Below are positions 39,325 to 53,163 of a stretch of 64,000 nt of DNA, piece after piece. The translations under genes and the position numbers were made by a program. The DNA is from Coriaria nepalensis (Eukaryota; Streptophyta; Magnoliopsida; Cucurbitales; Coriariaceae): assembly GCA_027186245.1 (NCBI GenBank), contig CP114482.1, positions 3,787,001 to 3,851,000 on the forward strand, read 5' to 3'. The notes under the pieces were generated by a model. It was not told where the DNA came from, did no database searches, and saw nothing but the letters and a program-made list of their open reading frames with translations. Each line of letters starts with the position of its first letter. The first letter of the stretch is position 1.

Positions 39325-42300
39325 AAACTCGTGGTTGAAGTCTAAAAACAGAATTTGTTCGAATAACCATCATATGACGTATTATTGGCTTGGGGTGACT
39401 CATTGACATGATTTTAAGGTGAAATCAAGGCACACGTGTCCCCCAAAGGTCATTAGCATGTTGTGCACGAAACTCGTGTATAAAGTGCAAAAGTAGAATT
39501 CGCTCTAATCACAATCATAATATGTTTTGGCTTGAGAGGTTACTCGTTAAAATGATTTTAATGTAAAACAAATGCACACATGTCCAGCAAACGACATTAG
39601 AATGTTGTGCACAAAACTCGTGTTTGAAGTCCAAAAACAGAATTTGTTCGAATCACCATCATATGACTTATTGGCTTGGGGTAACTCATTGACAAGATTT
39701 TAAGGTGAAACCAAGGCACACGTTTCCCCCAAAGGTCATGAGCATGTTGTGCACGAAACTCGTGTATAAAGTGCAAAAGTAGAATTCGCTCTATTCACAA
39801 TTCAGTCATAATATGTATTGGCATGAGGTGGCTCATTAAAATGATTTTAAGGTAAAACAAATGCACACATGTCCAGCAAGCGACATTATAATGTTGTGCA
39901 CAAAACTCAAGTTTGAAGTTCAAAAACAGAATTTGTTCGAATCACCATCATATGGCTTATTGGCTTGGGGTAACTCATTGACACGATTTTAAGGTTAAAC
40001 CAAGGCACACATGTCCCTCAAATGTCATTAGCATGTTGTGCCTGAAACTCGTGTATAAAGTACAAACGTAGAATTCGCTCTAATCACAATCATAAGATGT
40101 ATTGGCTTGAGGTGACTTATTAAAATGATTTTAAGGTAAAACAAATGCACAAATGTCTCGCAAGCGACATTATATTGTTGTGCTGCACAAAACTCGAGTT
40201 TGAAGTTCAAAAACAGAATTTGTTCGAATCACCATTAAATGACTTATTGGCTTGGGGCATATCATTGACATGATTTTAAGCTGAAACCAAGGCACACATG
40301 TCCCTCAAATGTCATTAGCATGTTGTGCATAAAACTCGTGTATAAAGTACAAAAGTAGAATTCGTTGTAATCACAATCATAAGATGTATCGGCTTGAGGT
40401 GACTCATTCAAACGATTTTAAGGTAAAATAAATGCACACATGTCCAGCAAAGGACATTAGAATGTTGAGCACAAAACTAGTGTTTGAGGTCTAAAAACAG
40501 AATTTGTTCGAATCACCAACATATGACGTATTATTGGCTTGGGGTGACTCATTGACATGATTCCAAGGTGAAACCAAGGCACACGTGTCCCCCAAAGGTC
40601 ATTAGCATGTTGTGCACGAAACTCGTGTATAAAGTGCAAAAGTAGAATTCGCTCTAATCACAATCATAATATGTTTTGGCTTGAGAGGTTACTCGTTAAA
40701 ATGATTTTAAGGTAAACCAAATGAACACATGTCCAGCAAACGACATTAGAATGTTGTGCACAAAACTCGTGTTTGAAGTCCAAAAACAGAATTTGTTCGA
40801 ATCACCATCATATGACTTATTGGCTTGGGGTGACTCATTGACAAGATTTTAAGGTGAAACCAAGGCACACGTTTCCCCCAAAGGTCCTGAGCATGTTGTC
40901 CACGAAACTCGTGTATAAAGTGCAAAAGTAGAATTCGCTCTAATCACAATACAATCATAATATGTATTGGGTTGAGGTGGCTCATTAAAATGATTTTAAG
41001 GTAAAACAAATGCACAAATGTCTAGCAAGCGACATTGTAATGTTGTGCTGCACAAAACTCATGTTTGAAGTTCAAAAACAGAATTTGTTCGAATCACCAT
41101 CATATTACTTATTGGCTTGGGGTAACTCATTGACATGATTTTAAGGTGAAACCAAGGCACACATGTCCCTCAAAGGTGTTTAGCATGTTGCGCGTGAAAC
41201 TCGTGTATAAAGTGCAAAAGTAGAATTCGCTCTAATCACAATTCAATCATAATATGTATTGGCTTGAGTTGGCTCATTAAAATGATTTTAAGGTAAAACA
41301 AATGCAGAAATGTCTAGCAAGCGACATTGTAATGTTGTGCTGCACAAAACTCATGTTTGAAGTTCAAAAACAGAATTTGTTCGAATCACCATCATATTAC
41401 TTATTGGCTTGGGGTAACTCATTGACATGATTTTAAGGTGAAACCAAGGCACACATGTCCCTCAAAGGTCATTAGCATGTTGTGCATGAAACTAGTGTAT
41501 AAAGTACAAAAGTAGAATTCTCTCTAATCACAATCATAAGATGTATCGGCTTGAGGTGACTCATTAAAATGATTTTAAGGTAAAATAAATGCACACATGT
41601 CCAGCAAAGGACAATTGAATGTTGTGCACAAAACTCTTGTTTGAAGTCTAAAAACAGAATTTGTTCGAATCACCATCATATGACTTATTATTGGCTTGGG
41701 GTGATTCATTGACATGATTTTAAGGTGAAATCAAGGCACACGTTTCCCCCAAAGGTCATTAGCATGTTGTGCACGAAACTCGTGTATAAAGTGCAAAAGT
41801 AGAATTCGCTCTAATCACAATCATAATATGTTTTGGCTTGAGAGGTTACTCGTTAAAATGATTTTAATGTAAAACAAATGCACACATGTCCAGCAAACGA
41901 CATTAGAATGTTGTGCACAAAACTCGTGTTTGAAGTCCAAAAACAGAATTTGTTCGAATCACCATCATATGACTTATTGGCTTGGGGTAACTCATTGACA
42001 AGATTTTAAGGTGAAACCAAGGCACACGTTTCCCCCAAAGGTCATGAGCATGTTGTGCACGAAACTCGTGTATAAAGTGCAAAAGTAGAATTCGCTCTAT
42101 TCACAATTCAGTCATAATATGTATTGGCATGAGGTGGCTCATTAAAATGATTTTAAGGTAAAACAAATGCACACATGTCCAGCAAGCGACATTATAATGT
42201 TGTGCACAAAACTCAAGTTTGAAGTTCAAAAACAGAATTTGTTCGAATCACCATCATATGGCTTATTGGCTTGGGGTAACTCATTGACAAGATTTTAAGG

Positions 42301-43369
42301 TGAAACCAAGGCACACGTTTCCCCCAAAGGTCATGAGCATGTTGTGCACGAAACTCGTGTATAAAGTGCAAAAGTAGAATTCGCTCTATTCACAATTCAG
42401 TCATAATATGTATTGGCATGAGGTGGCTCATTAAAATGATTTTAAGGTAAAATAAATGCACACATGTCCAGCAAAGGACATTAGAATGTTGAGCACAAAA
42501 CTAGTGTTTGAGGTCTAAAAACAGAATTTGTTCGAATCACCAACATATGACGTATTATTGGCTTGGGGTGACTCATTGACATGATTCCAAGGTGAAACCA
42601 AGGCACACGTGTCCCCCAAAGGTCATTAGCATGTTGTGCACGAAACTCGTGTATAAAGTGCAAAAGTAGAATTCGCTCTAATCACAATCATAATATGTTT
42701 TGGCTTGAGAGGTTACTCGTTAAAATGATTTTAAGGTAAAACAAATGAACACATGTCCAGCAAACGACATTAGAATGTTGTGCACAAAACTCGTGTTTGA
42801 AGTCCAAAAACAGAATTTGTTCGAATGACCATCATATGACTTATTGGCTTGGGGTGACTCACTGACAAGATTTTAAGGTGAAACCAAGGCACACGTTTCC
42901 CCCAAAGGTCCTGAGCATGTTGTCCACGAAACTCGTGTATAAAGTGCAAAAGTAGAATTCGCTCTAATCACAATACAATCATAATATGTATTGGGTTGAG
43001 GTGGCTCATTAAAATGATTTTAAGGTAAAACAAATGCACAAATGTCTAGCAAGCGACATTGTAATGTTGTGCTGCACAAAACTCATGTTTGAAGTTCAAA
43101 AACAGAATTTGTTCGAATCACCATCATATTACTTATTGGCTTGGGGTAACTCATTGACATGATTTTAAGGTGAAACCAAGGCACACACGTCCCTCAAAGG
43201 TGTTTAGCATGTTGCGCGTGAAACTCGTGTATAAAGTGCAAAAGTAGAATTCGCTCTAATCACAATTCAATCATAATATATGTATTGGCTTGAGTTGGCT
43301 CATTAAAATGATTTTAAGGTAAAATAAATGCACACATGTCCAGCAAAGGACATTAGAATGTTGTGCACA
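39325..43369 (+). repeat. Type II HOR unit 4 (28 monomers, 4045 bp)
   Basis: Matches type II unit 3 in length and in all private markers checked. Confidence 0.92.
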
Positions 43370-46300
43370 AAACTCGTGGTTGAAGTCTAAAAACAGAATT
43401 TGTTCGAATAACCATCATATGACGTATTATTGGCTTGGGGTGACTCATTGACATGATTTTAAGGTGAAATCAAGGCACACGTGTCCCCCAAAGGTCATTA
43501 GCATGTTGTGCACGAAACTCGTGTATAAAGTGCAAAAGTAGAATTCGCTCTAATCACAATCATAATATGTTTTGGCTTGAGAGGTTACTCGTTAAAATGA
43601 TTTTAATGTAAAACAAATGCACACATGTCCAGCAAACGACATTAGAATGTTGTGCACAAAACTCGTGTTTGAAGTCCAAAAACAGAATTTGTTCGAATCA
43701 CCATCATATGACTTATTGGCTTGGGGTAACTCATTGACAAGATTTTAAGATGAAACCAAGGCACACGTTTCCCCCAAAGGTCATGAGCATGTTGTGCACG
43801 AAACTCGTGTATAAAGTGCAAAAGTAGAATTCGCTCTATTCACAATTCAGTCATAATATGTATTGGCATGAGGTGGCTCATTAAAATGATTTTAAGGTAA
43901 AACAAATGCACACATGTCCAGCAAGCGACATTATAATGTTGTGCACAAAACTCAAGTTTGAAGTTCAAAAACAGAATTTGTTCGAATCACCATCATATGG
44001 CTTATTGGCTTGGGGTAACTCATTGACACGATTTTAAGGTTAAACCAAGGCACACATGTCCCTCAAATGTCATTAGCATGTTGTGCCTGAAACTCGTGTA
44101 TAAAGTACAAACGTAGAATTCGCTCTAATCACAATCATAAGATGTATTGGCTTGAGGTGACTTATTAAAATGATTTTAAGGTAAAACAAATGCACAAATG
44201 TCTCGCAAGCGACATTATATTGTTGTGCTGCACAAAACTCGAGTTTGAAGTTCAAAAACAGAATTTGTTCGAATCACCATTAAATGACTTATTGGCTTGG
44301 GGCATATCATTGACATGATTTTAAGCTGAAACCAAGGCACACATGTCCCTCAAATGTCATTAGCATGTTGTGCATAAAACTCGTGTATAAAGTACAAAAG
44401 TAGAATTCGTTGTAATCACAATCATAAGATGTATCGGCTTGAGGTGACTCATTCAAACGATTTTAAGGTAAAATAAATGCACACATGTCCAGCAAAGGAC
44501 ATTAGAATGTTGAGCACAAAACTAGTGTTTGAGGTCTAAAAACAGAATTTGTTCGAATCACCAACATATGACGTATTATTGGCTTGGGGTGACTCATTGA
44601 CATGATTCCAAGGTGAAACCAAGGCACACGTGTCCCCCAAAGGTCATTAGCATGTTGTGCACGAAACTCGTGTATAAAGTGCAAAAGTAGAATTCGCTCT
44701 AATCACAATCATAATATGTTTTGGCTTGAGAGGTTACTCGTTAAAATGATTTTAAGGTAAACCAAATGAACACATGTCCAGCAAACGACATTAGAATGTT
44801 GTGCACAAAACTCGTGTTTGAAGTCCAAAAACAGAATTTGTTCGAATCACCATCATATGACTTATTGGCTTGGGGTGACTCATTGACAAGATTTTAAGGT
44901 GAAACCAAGGCACACGTTTCCCCCAAAGGTCCTGAGCATGTTGTCCACGAAACTCGTGTATAAAGTGCAAAAGTAGAATTCGCTCTAATCACAATACAAT
45001 CATAATATGTATTGGGTTGAGGTGGCTCATTAAAATGATTTTAAGGTAAAACAAATGCACAAATGTCTAGCAAGCGACATTGTAATGTTGTGCTGCACAA
45101 AACTCATGTTTGAAGTTCAAAAACAGAATTTGTTCGAATCACCATCATATTACTTATTGGCTTGGGGTAACTCATTGACATGATTTTAAGGTGAAACCAA
45201 GGCACACATGTCCCTCAAAGGTGTTTAGCATGTTGCGCGTGAAACTCGTGTATAAAGTGCAAAAGTAGAATTCGCTCTAATCACAATTCAATCATAATAT
45301 GTATTGGCTTGAGTTGGCTCATTAAAATGATTTTAAGGTAAAACAAATGCAGAAATGTCTAGCAAGCGACATTGTAATGTTGTGCTGCACAAAACTCATG
45401 TTTGAAGTTCAAAAACAGAATTTGTTCGAATCACCATCATATTACTTATTGGCTTGGGGTAACTCATTGACATGATTTTAAGGTGAAACCAAGGCACACA
45501 TGTCCCTCAAAGGTCATTAGCATGTTGTGCATGAAACTAGTGTATAAAGTACAAAAGTAGAATTCTCTCTAATCACAATCATAAGATGTATCGGCTTGAG
45601 GTGACTCATTAAAATGATTTTAAGGTAAAATAAATGCACACATGTCCAGCAAAGGACAATTGAATGTTGTGCACAAAACTCTTGTTTGAAGTCTAAAAAC
45701 AGAATTTGTTCGAATCACCATCATATGACTTATTATTGGCTTGGGGTGATTCATTGACATGATTTTAAGGTGAAATCAAGGCACACGTTTCCCCCAAAGG
45801 TCATTAGCATGTTGTGCACGAAACTCGTGTATAAAGTGCAAAAGTAGAATTCGCTCTAATCACAATCATAATATGTTTTGGCTTGAGAGGTTACTCGTTA
45901 AAATGATTTTAATGTAAAACAAATGCACACATGTCCAGCAAACGACATTAGAATGTTGTGCACAAAACTCGTGTTTGAAGTCCAAAAACAGAATTTGTTC
46001 GAATCACCATCATATGACTTATTGGCTTGGGGTAACTCATTGACAAGATTTTAAGGTGAAACCAAGGCACACGTTTCCCCCAAAGGTCATGAGCATGTTG
46101 TGCACGAAACTCGTGTATAAAGTGCAAAAGTAGAATTCGCTCTAATCACAATACAATCATAATATGTATTGGGTTGAGGTGGCTCATTAAAATGATTTTA
46201 AGGTAAAACAAATGCACAAATGTCTAGCAAGCGACATTGTAATGTTGTGCTGCACAAAACTCATGTTTGAAGTTCAAAAACAGAATTTGTTCGAATCACC

Positions 46301-48571
46301 ATCATATTACTTATTGGCTTGGGGTAACTCATTGACATGATTTTAAGGTGAAACCAAGGCACACATGTCCCTCAAAGGTGTTTAGCATGTTGCGCGTGAA
46401 ACTCGTGTATAAAGTGCAAAAGTAGAATTCGCTCTAATCACAATTCAATCATAATATGTATTGGCTTGAGTTGGCTCATTAAAATGATTTTAAGGTAAAA
46501 CAAATGCAGAAATGTCTAGCAAGCGACATTGTAATGTTGTGCTGCACAAAACTCATGTTTGAAGTTCAAAAACAGAATTTGTTCGAATCACCATCATATT
46601 ACTTATTGGCTTGGGGTAACTCATTGACATGATTTTAAGGTGAAACCAAGGCACACATGTCCCTCAAAGGTCATTAGCATGTTGTGCATGAAACTAGTGT
46701 ATAAAGTACAAAAGTAGAATTCTCTCTAATCACAATCATAAGATGTATCGGCTTGAGGTGACTCATTAAAATGATTTTAAGGTAAAATAAATGCACACAT
46801 GTCCAGCAAAGGACAATTGAATGTTGTGCACAAAACTCTTGTTTGAAGTCTAAAAACAGAATTTGTTCGAATCACCATCATATGACTTATTATTGGCTTG
46901 GGGTGATTCATTGACATGATTTTAAGGTGAAATCAAGGCACACGTTTCCCCCAAAGGTCATTAGCATGTTGTGCACGAAACTCGTGTATAAAGTGCAAAA
47001 GTAGAATTCGCTCTAATCACAATCATAATATGTTTTGGCTTGAGAGGTTACTCGTTAAAATGATTTTAATGTAAAACAAATGCACACATGTCCAGCAAAC
47101 GACATTAGAATGTTGTGCACAAAACTCGTGTTTGAAGTCCAAAAACAGAATTTGTTCGAATCACCATCATATGACTTATTGGCTTGGGGTAACTCATTGA
47201 CAAGATTTTAAGGTGAAACCAAGGCACACGTTTCCCCCAAAGGTCATGAGCATGTTGTGCACGAAACTCGTGTATAAAGTGCAAAAGTAGAATTCGCTCT
47301 ATTCACAATTCAGTCATAATATGTATTGGCATGAGGTGGCTCATTAAAATGATTTTAAGGTAAAACAAATGCACACATGTCCAGCAAGCGACATTATAAT
47401 GTTGTGCACAAAACTCAAGTTTGAAGTTCAAAAACAGAATTTGTTCGAATCACCATCATATGGCTTATTGGCTTGGGGTAACTCATTGACAAGATTTTAA
47501 GGTGAAACCAAGGCACACGTTTCCCCCAAAGGTCATGAGCATGTTGTGCACGAAACTCGTGTATAAAGTGCAAAAGTAGAATTCGCTCTATTCACAATTC
47601 AGTCATAATATGTATTGGCATGAGGTGGCTCATTAAAATGATTTTAAGGTAAAATAAATGCACACATGTCCAGCAAAGGACATTAGAATGTTGAGCACAA
47701 AACTAGTGTTTGAGGTCTAAAAACAGAATTTGTTCGAATCACCAACATATGACGTATTATTGGCTTGGGGTGACTCATTGACATGATTCCAAGGTGAAAC
47801 CAAGGCACACGTGTCCCCCAAAGGTCATTAGCATGTTGTGCACGAAACTCGTGTATAAAGTGCAAAAGTAGAATTCGCTCTAATCACAATCATAATATGT
47901 TTTGGCTTGAGAGGTTACTCGTTAAAATGATTTTAAGGTAAAACAAATGAACACATGTCCAGCAAACGACATTAGAATGTTGTGCACAAAACTCGTGTTT
48001 GAAGTCCAAAAACAGAATTTGTTCGAATGACCATCATATGACTTATTGGCTTGGGGTGACTCACTGACAAGATTTTAAGGTGAAACCAAGGCACACGTTT
48101 CCCCCAAAGGTCCTGAGCATGTTGTCCACGAAACTCGTGTATAAAGTGCAAAAGTAGAATTCGCTCTAATCACAATACAATCATAATATGTATTGGGTTG
48201 AGGTGGCTCATTAAAATGATTTTAAGGTAAAACAAATGCACAAATGTCTAGCAAGCGACATTGTAATGTTGTGCTGCACAAAACTCATGTTTGAAGTTCA
48301 AAAACAGAATTTGTTCGAATCACCATCATATTACTTATTGGCTTGGGGTAACTCATTGACATGATTTTAAGGTGAAACCAAGGCACACACGTCCCTCAAA
48401 GGTGTTTAGCATGTTGCGCGTGAAACTCGTGTATAAAGTGCAAAAGTAGAATTCGCTCTAATCACAATTCAATCATAATATATGTATTGGCTTGAGTTGG
48501 CTCATTAAAATGATTTTAAGGTAAAATAAATGCACACATGTCCAGCAAAGGACATTAGAATGTTGTGCACA
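43370..48571 (+). repeat. Type II HOR unit 5, expanded (36 monomers, 5202 bp)
   Basis: Follows the unit 3/4 pattern but carries eight extra monomers. The block m17 to m6 occurs twice, starting at 45100 and 46257. A single substitution gives 'ttttaagatgaaacc' at 43750 in m5, seen nowhere else. Confidence 0.92.
45100..47410 (+). repeat. Tandem duplication of 8 monomers inside type II unit 5
   Basis: First copy: m17 45100, m18 45242, m1 45392, m2 45534, m3 45676, m4 45821, m5 45965, m6/m14 hybrid 46107 (1157 bp). Second copy: m17 46257, m18 46399, m1 46549, m2 46691, m3 46833, m4 46978, m5 47122, m6 47264 (1154 bp). The joint is the hybrid at 46107: it is preceded by the m5 tail ('catgag', 'gtgcacg') and continues as m14 ('ctaatcacaatacaatc'). 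The crossover lies between about 46104 and 46144, as expected for unequal exchange between misaligned units. Confidence 0.9.
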
Positions 48572-50301
48572 AAACTCGTGGTTGAAGTCTAAAAACAGAA
48601 TTTGTTCGAATAACCATCATATGACGTATTATTGGCTTGGGGTGACTCATTGACATGATTTTAAGGTGAAATCAAGGCACACGTGTCCCCCAAAGGTCAT
48701 TAGCATGTTGTGCACGAAACTCGTGTATAAAGTGCAAAAGTAGAATTCGCTCTAATCACAATCATAATATGTTTTGGCTTGAGAGGTTACTCGTTAAAAT
48801 GATTTTAATGTAAAACAAATGCACACATGTCCAGCAAACGACATTAGAATGTTGTGCACAAAACTCGTGTTTGAAGTCCAAAAACAGAATTTGTTCGAAT
48901 CACCATCATATGACTTATTGGCTTGGGGTAACTCATTGACAAGATTTTAAGGTGAAACCAAGGCACACGTTTCCCCCAAAGGTCATGAGCATGTTGTGCA
49001 CGAAACTCGTGTATAAAGTGCAAAAGTAGAATTCGCTCTATTCACAATTCAGTCATAATATGTATTGGCATGAGGTGGCTCATTAAAATGATTTTAAGGT
49101 AAAACAAATGCACACATGTCCAGCAAGCGACATTATAATGTTGTGCACAAAACTCAAGTTTGAAGTTCAAAAACAGAATTTGTTCGAATCACCATCATAT
49201 GGCTTATTGGCTTGGGGTAACTCATTGACACGATTTTAAGGTTAAACCAAGGCACACATGTCCCTCAAATGTCATTAGCATGTTGTGCCTGAAACTCGTG
49301 TATAAAGTACAAACGTAGAATTCGCTCTAATCACAATCATAAGATGTATTGGCTTGAGGTGACTTATTAAAATGATTTTAAGGTAAAACAAATGCACAAA
49401 TGTCTCGCAAGCGACATTATATTGTTGTGCTGCACAAAACTCGAGTTTGAAGTTCAAAAACAGAATTTGTTCGAATCACCATTAAATGACTTATTGGCTT
49501 GGGGCATATCATTGACATGATTTTAAGCTGAAACCAAGGCACACATGTCCCTCAAATGTCATTAGCATGTTGTGCATAAAACTCGTGTATAAAGTACAAA
49601 AGTAGAATTCGTTGTAATCACAATCATAAGATGTATCGGCTTGAGGTGACTCATTCAAACGATTTTAAGGTAAAATAAATGCACACATGTCCAGCAAAGG
49701 ACATTAGAATGTTGAGCACAAAACTAGTGTTTGAGGTCTAAAAACAGAATTTGTTCGAATCACCAACATATGACGTATTATTGGCTTGGGGTGACTCATT
49801 GACATGATTCCAAGGTGAAACCAAGGCACACGTGTCCCCCAAAGGTCATTAGCATGTTGTGCACGAAACTCGTGTATAAAGTGCAAAAGTAGAATTCGCT
49901 CTAATCACAATCATAATATGTTTTGGCTTGAGAGGTTACTCGTTAAAATGATTTTAAGGTAAAACAAATGAACACATGTCCAGCAAACGACATTAGAATG
50001 TTGTGCACAAAACTCGTGTTTGAAGTCCAAAAACAGAATTTGTTCGAATCACCATCATATGACTTATTGGCTTGGGGTGACTCATTGACAAGATTTTAAG
50101 GTGAAACCAAGGCACACGTTTCCCCCAAAGGTCCTGAGCATGTTGTCCACGAAACTCGTGTATAAAGTGCAAAAGTAGAATTCGCTCTAATCACAATACA
50201 ATCATAATATGTATTGGGTTGAGGTGGCTCATTAAAATGATTTTAAGGTAAAACAAATGCACAAATGTCTAGCAAGCGACATTGTAATGTTGTGCTGCAC
50301 A
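48572..50301 (+). repeat. Type II HOR unit 6, partial (12 monomers, 1730 bp)
   Basis: Runs m3* 48572 to m14 50152 and stops. The next monomer is a diverged m1-like copy. The first m12 tail reads 'gtaaaacaaatgaac' as in type II unit 1, not the 'gtaaacc' form of units 2-5. This is the right edge of the homogenised type II array. Confidence 0.9.
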
Positions 50302-51158
50302 AAACTCATGTTTGAAGTTCAAAATCAGAATTTGTTCGAATCACCATCATATTACTTATTGGCTTGGGGTAACTCATTAACATGATTTTAAGGTGAAACG
50401 AAGGCACACATGTCCCTCAAAGGTCATTAGCATGTTGTGCATGAAACTCGTGTATAAAGTACAAAAGTAGAATTCGCTCTAGTCACAATCATAAGATGTA
50501 TCGGCTTGAGGTGACTCATTAAAATGATTTTAAGGTAAAATAAATGCACACATGTCCAGCAAAGGACAATTGAATGTTGTGCACAAAACTCGTGTTTGAA
50601 GTCTAAAAACAGAATTTGTTAGAATCACCATCATATGACTTATTATTGGCTTGGGGTGATTCATTGACATGATTTTAAGGTGAAATCAAGGCACACGTTT
50701 CCCCCAAAGGTCATTAGCATGTTGTGCACGAAACTCGTGTATAAAGTGCAAAAGTAGAATTCGCTCTAATCACAATCATAATATGTTTTGGCTTGAGAGG
50801 TTACTCGTTAAAATGATTTTAATGTAAAACAAATGCACACATGTCTAGCAAACGACATTAGAATGTTGTGCACAAAACTCGTGTTTGAAGTACAAAAACA
50901 GAATTTGTTCGAATCACCATCATATGACTTATTGGCTTGGGGTAACTCATTGACAAGATTTTAAGGTGAAACTAAGGCACACGTTTCCCCCAAAGGTCAT
51001 TAGCATGTTGTGCACGAAACTCGTGTATAAAGTGCCAAAGTAGGTTTCGTTCTAATCACAATCATAAGATGTATTGGCTTGAGGTGACTTATTAAATTGA
51101 TTTTAAGGTAAAACAAATGCACACATGTCCAGCAAACGACATTAGAATGTTCAGCACA
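50302..51158 (+). repeat. Diverged m1-m5-like monomers plus X monomer
   Basis: Starts at 50302, 50444, 50586, 50731, 50875 and 51017. The order follows m1-m5, but private substitutions appear in most monomers ('aaaatcagaa', 'cattaacatg', 'gaaacgaagg', 'ctagtcac', 'gttagaatc', 'gtacaaaaac', 'gaaactaagg'). The sixth is a B monomer with 'gtgccaaagtagg', called X, which lacks the EcoRI site. This looks like a non-homogenised relative of the HOR sequence. Confidence 0.85.
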
Positions 51159-52305
51159 AAACTCGTGTTTGAAGTGCGAAAACAGAATTTGTTCGAATCA
51201 CCATCATATGACTTATTGGCTTGGGGTAACTTATTGACAAGATTTTAAGGTGAAACCAAGGCACACGTTTCCCCCAAAGGTCATGAGCATGTTGTGCACG
51301 AAACTCGTGTATAAAGTGCAAAAGTAGAATTCGTTCTATTCACAATTCAGTCATAATATGTATTGGCATGAGGTGGCTCATTAAAATGATTTTAAGGTAA
51401 AACAAATGCACACATGTCCAGCAAGCGACATTATAATGTTGTGCACAAAACTCAAGTTTGAAGTTCAAAAACAGAATTTGTTCGAATCACCATCATATGG
51501 CTTATTGGCTTGGGGTAACTCATTGACACGATTTTAAGGTTAAACCAAGGCACACATGTCCCTCAAATGTCATTAGCATGTTGTGCCTGAAACTCGTGTA
51601 TAAAGTACAAACGTAGAATTCGCTCTAATCACAATCATAAGATGTATTGGCTTGAGGTGACTTATTAAAATGATTTTAAGGTAAAACAAATGCACAAATG
51701 TCTCGCAAGCGACATTATATTGTTGTGCTGCACAAAACTCAAGTTTGAAGTTCAAAAACAGAATTTGTTCGAATCACCATTAAATGACTTATTGGCTTGG
51801 GGCATATCATTGACATGATTTTAAGCTGAAACCAAGGCACACATGTCCCTCAAATGTCATTAGCATGTTGTGCATAAAACTCGTGTATAAAGTACAAAAG
51901 TAGAATTCGTTGTAATCACAATCATAAGATGTATCGGCTTGAGGTGACTCATTCAAACGATTTTAAGGTAAAATAAATGCACACATGTCCAGCAAAGGAC
52001 ATTAGAATGTTGAGCACAAAACTAGTGTTTGAGGTCTAAAAACAGAATTTGTTCGAATCACCAACATATGACGTATTATTGGCTTGGGGTGACTCATTGA
52101 CATGATTCCAAGGTGAAACCAAGGCACACGTTTCCCCCAAAGGTCATTAGCATGTTGTGCACGAAACTCGTGTATAAAGTGCCAAAGTAGGATTCGTTCT
52201 AATCACAATCATAAGATGTATTGGCTTGAGGTGACTTATTAAATTGATTTTAAGGTAAAACAAATGCACACATGTCCAGCAAACGACATTAGAATGTTCA
52301 GCACA
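51159..52305 (+). repeat. Type III HOR unit 1 (8 monomers, 1147 bp)
   Basis: Order Y 51159, m6 51301, m7 51448, m8 51590, m9 51735, m10 51877, m11 52019, X 52164. Y is an A monomer preceded by 'gttcagcac' and reading 'gaagtgcgaaaacag'. X is a B monomer with 'gtgccaaagtaggattcg'. The m6-m11 part keeps type I markers. Confidence 0.9.
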
Positions 52306-53163
52306 AAACTCGTGTTTGAAGTGCGAAAACAGAATTTGTTCGAATCACCATCATGTGGCTTATTGGCTTTGGGTGACTCATTGACAAGATATTAAGGGGA
52401 AACCAAGGCACACATGTCCCTCAAATGTCATTAGCATGTTGTGCCTGAAACTCGTGTATAAAGTACAAACGTAGAATTCGCTCTAATCACAATCATAAGA
52501 TGTATTGGCTTGAGGTGACTTATTAAAATGATTTTAAGGTAAAACAAATGCACAAATGTCTCGCAAGCGACATTATATTGTCGTGCTGCACAAAACTCAA
52601 GTTTGAAGTTCAAAAACAGAATTTGTTCGAATCACCATTAAATGACTTATTGGCTTGGGGCATATCATTGACATGATTTTAAGCTGAAACCAAGGCACAC
52701 ATGTCCCTCAAATGTCATTAGCATGTTGTGCATAAAACTCGTGTATAAAGTACAAAAGTAGAATTCGTTGTAATCACAATCATAAGATGTATCGGCTTGA
52801 GGTGACTCATTCAAACGATTTTAAGGTAAAATAAATGCACACATGTCCAGCAAAGGACATTAGAATGTTGAGCACAAAACTAGTGTTTGAGGTCTAAAAA
52901 CAGAATTTGTTCGAATCACCAACATATGACGTATTATTGGCTTGGGGTGACTCATTGACATGATTCCAAGGTGAAACCAAGGCACACGTTTCCCCCAAAG
53001 GTCATTAGCATGTTGTGCACGAAACTCGTGTATAAAGTGCCAAAGTAGGATTCGTTCTAATCACAATCATAAGATGTATTGGCTTGAGGTGACTTATTAA
53101 ATTGATTTTAAGGTAAAACAAATGCACACATGTCCAGCAAACGACATTAGAATGTTCAGCACA
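52306..53163 (+). repeat. Type III HOR unit 2, contracted (6 monomers, 858 bp)
   Basis: Y 52306 runs directly into m8 52448, then m9 52593, m10 52735, m11 52877, X 53022. The m6-m7 pair (289 bp) is missing, which accounts exactly for 1147 minus 858. Y here ends in 'gatattaagggg' and then takes the m7-type tail 'ccctcaaatg'. Before m9 it reads 'gtcgtgctgcac', a one-base change. Confidence 0.9.
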
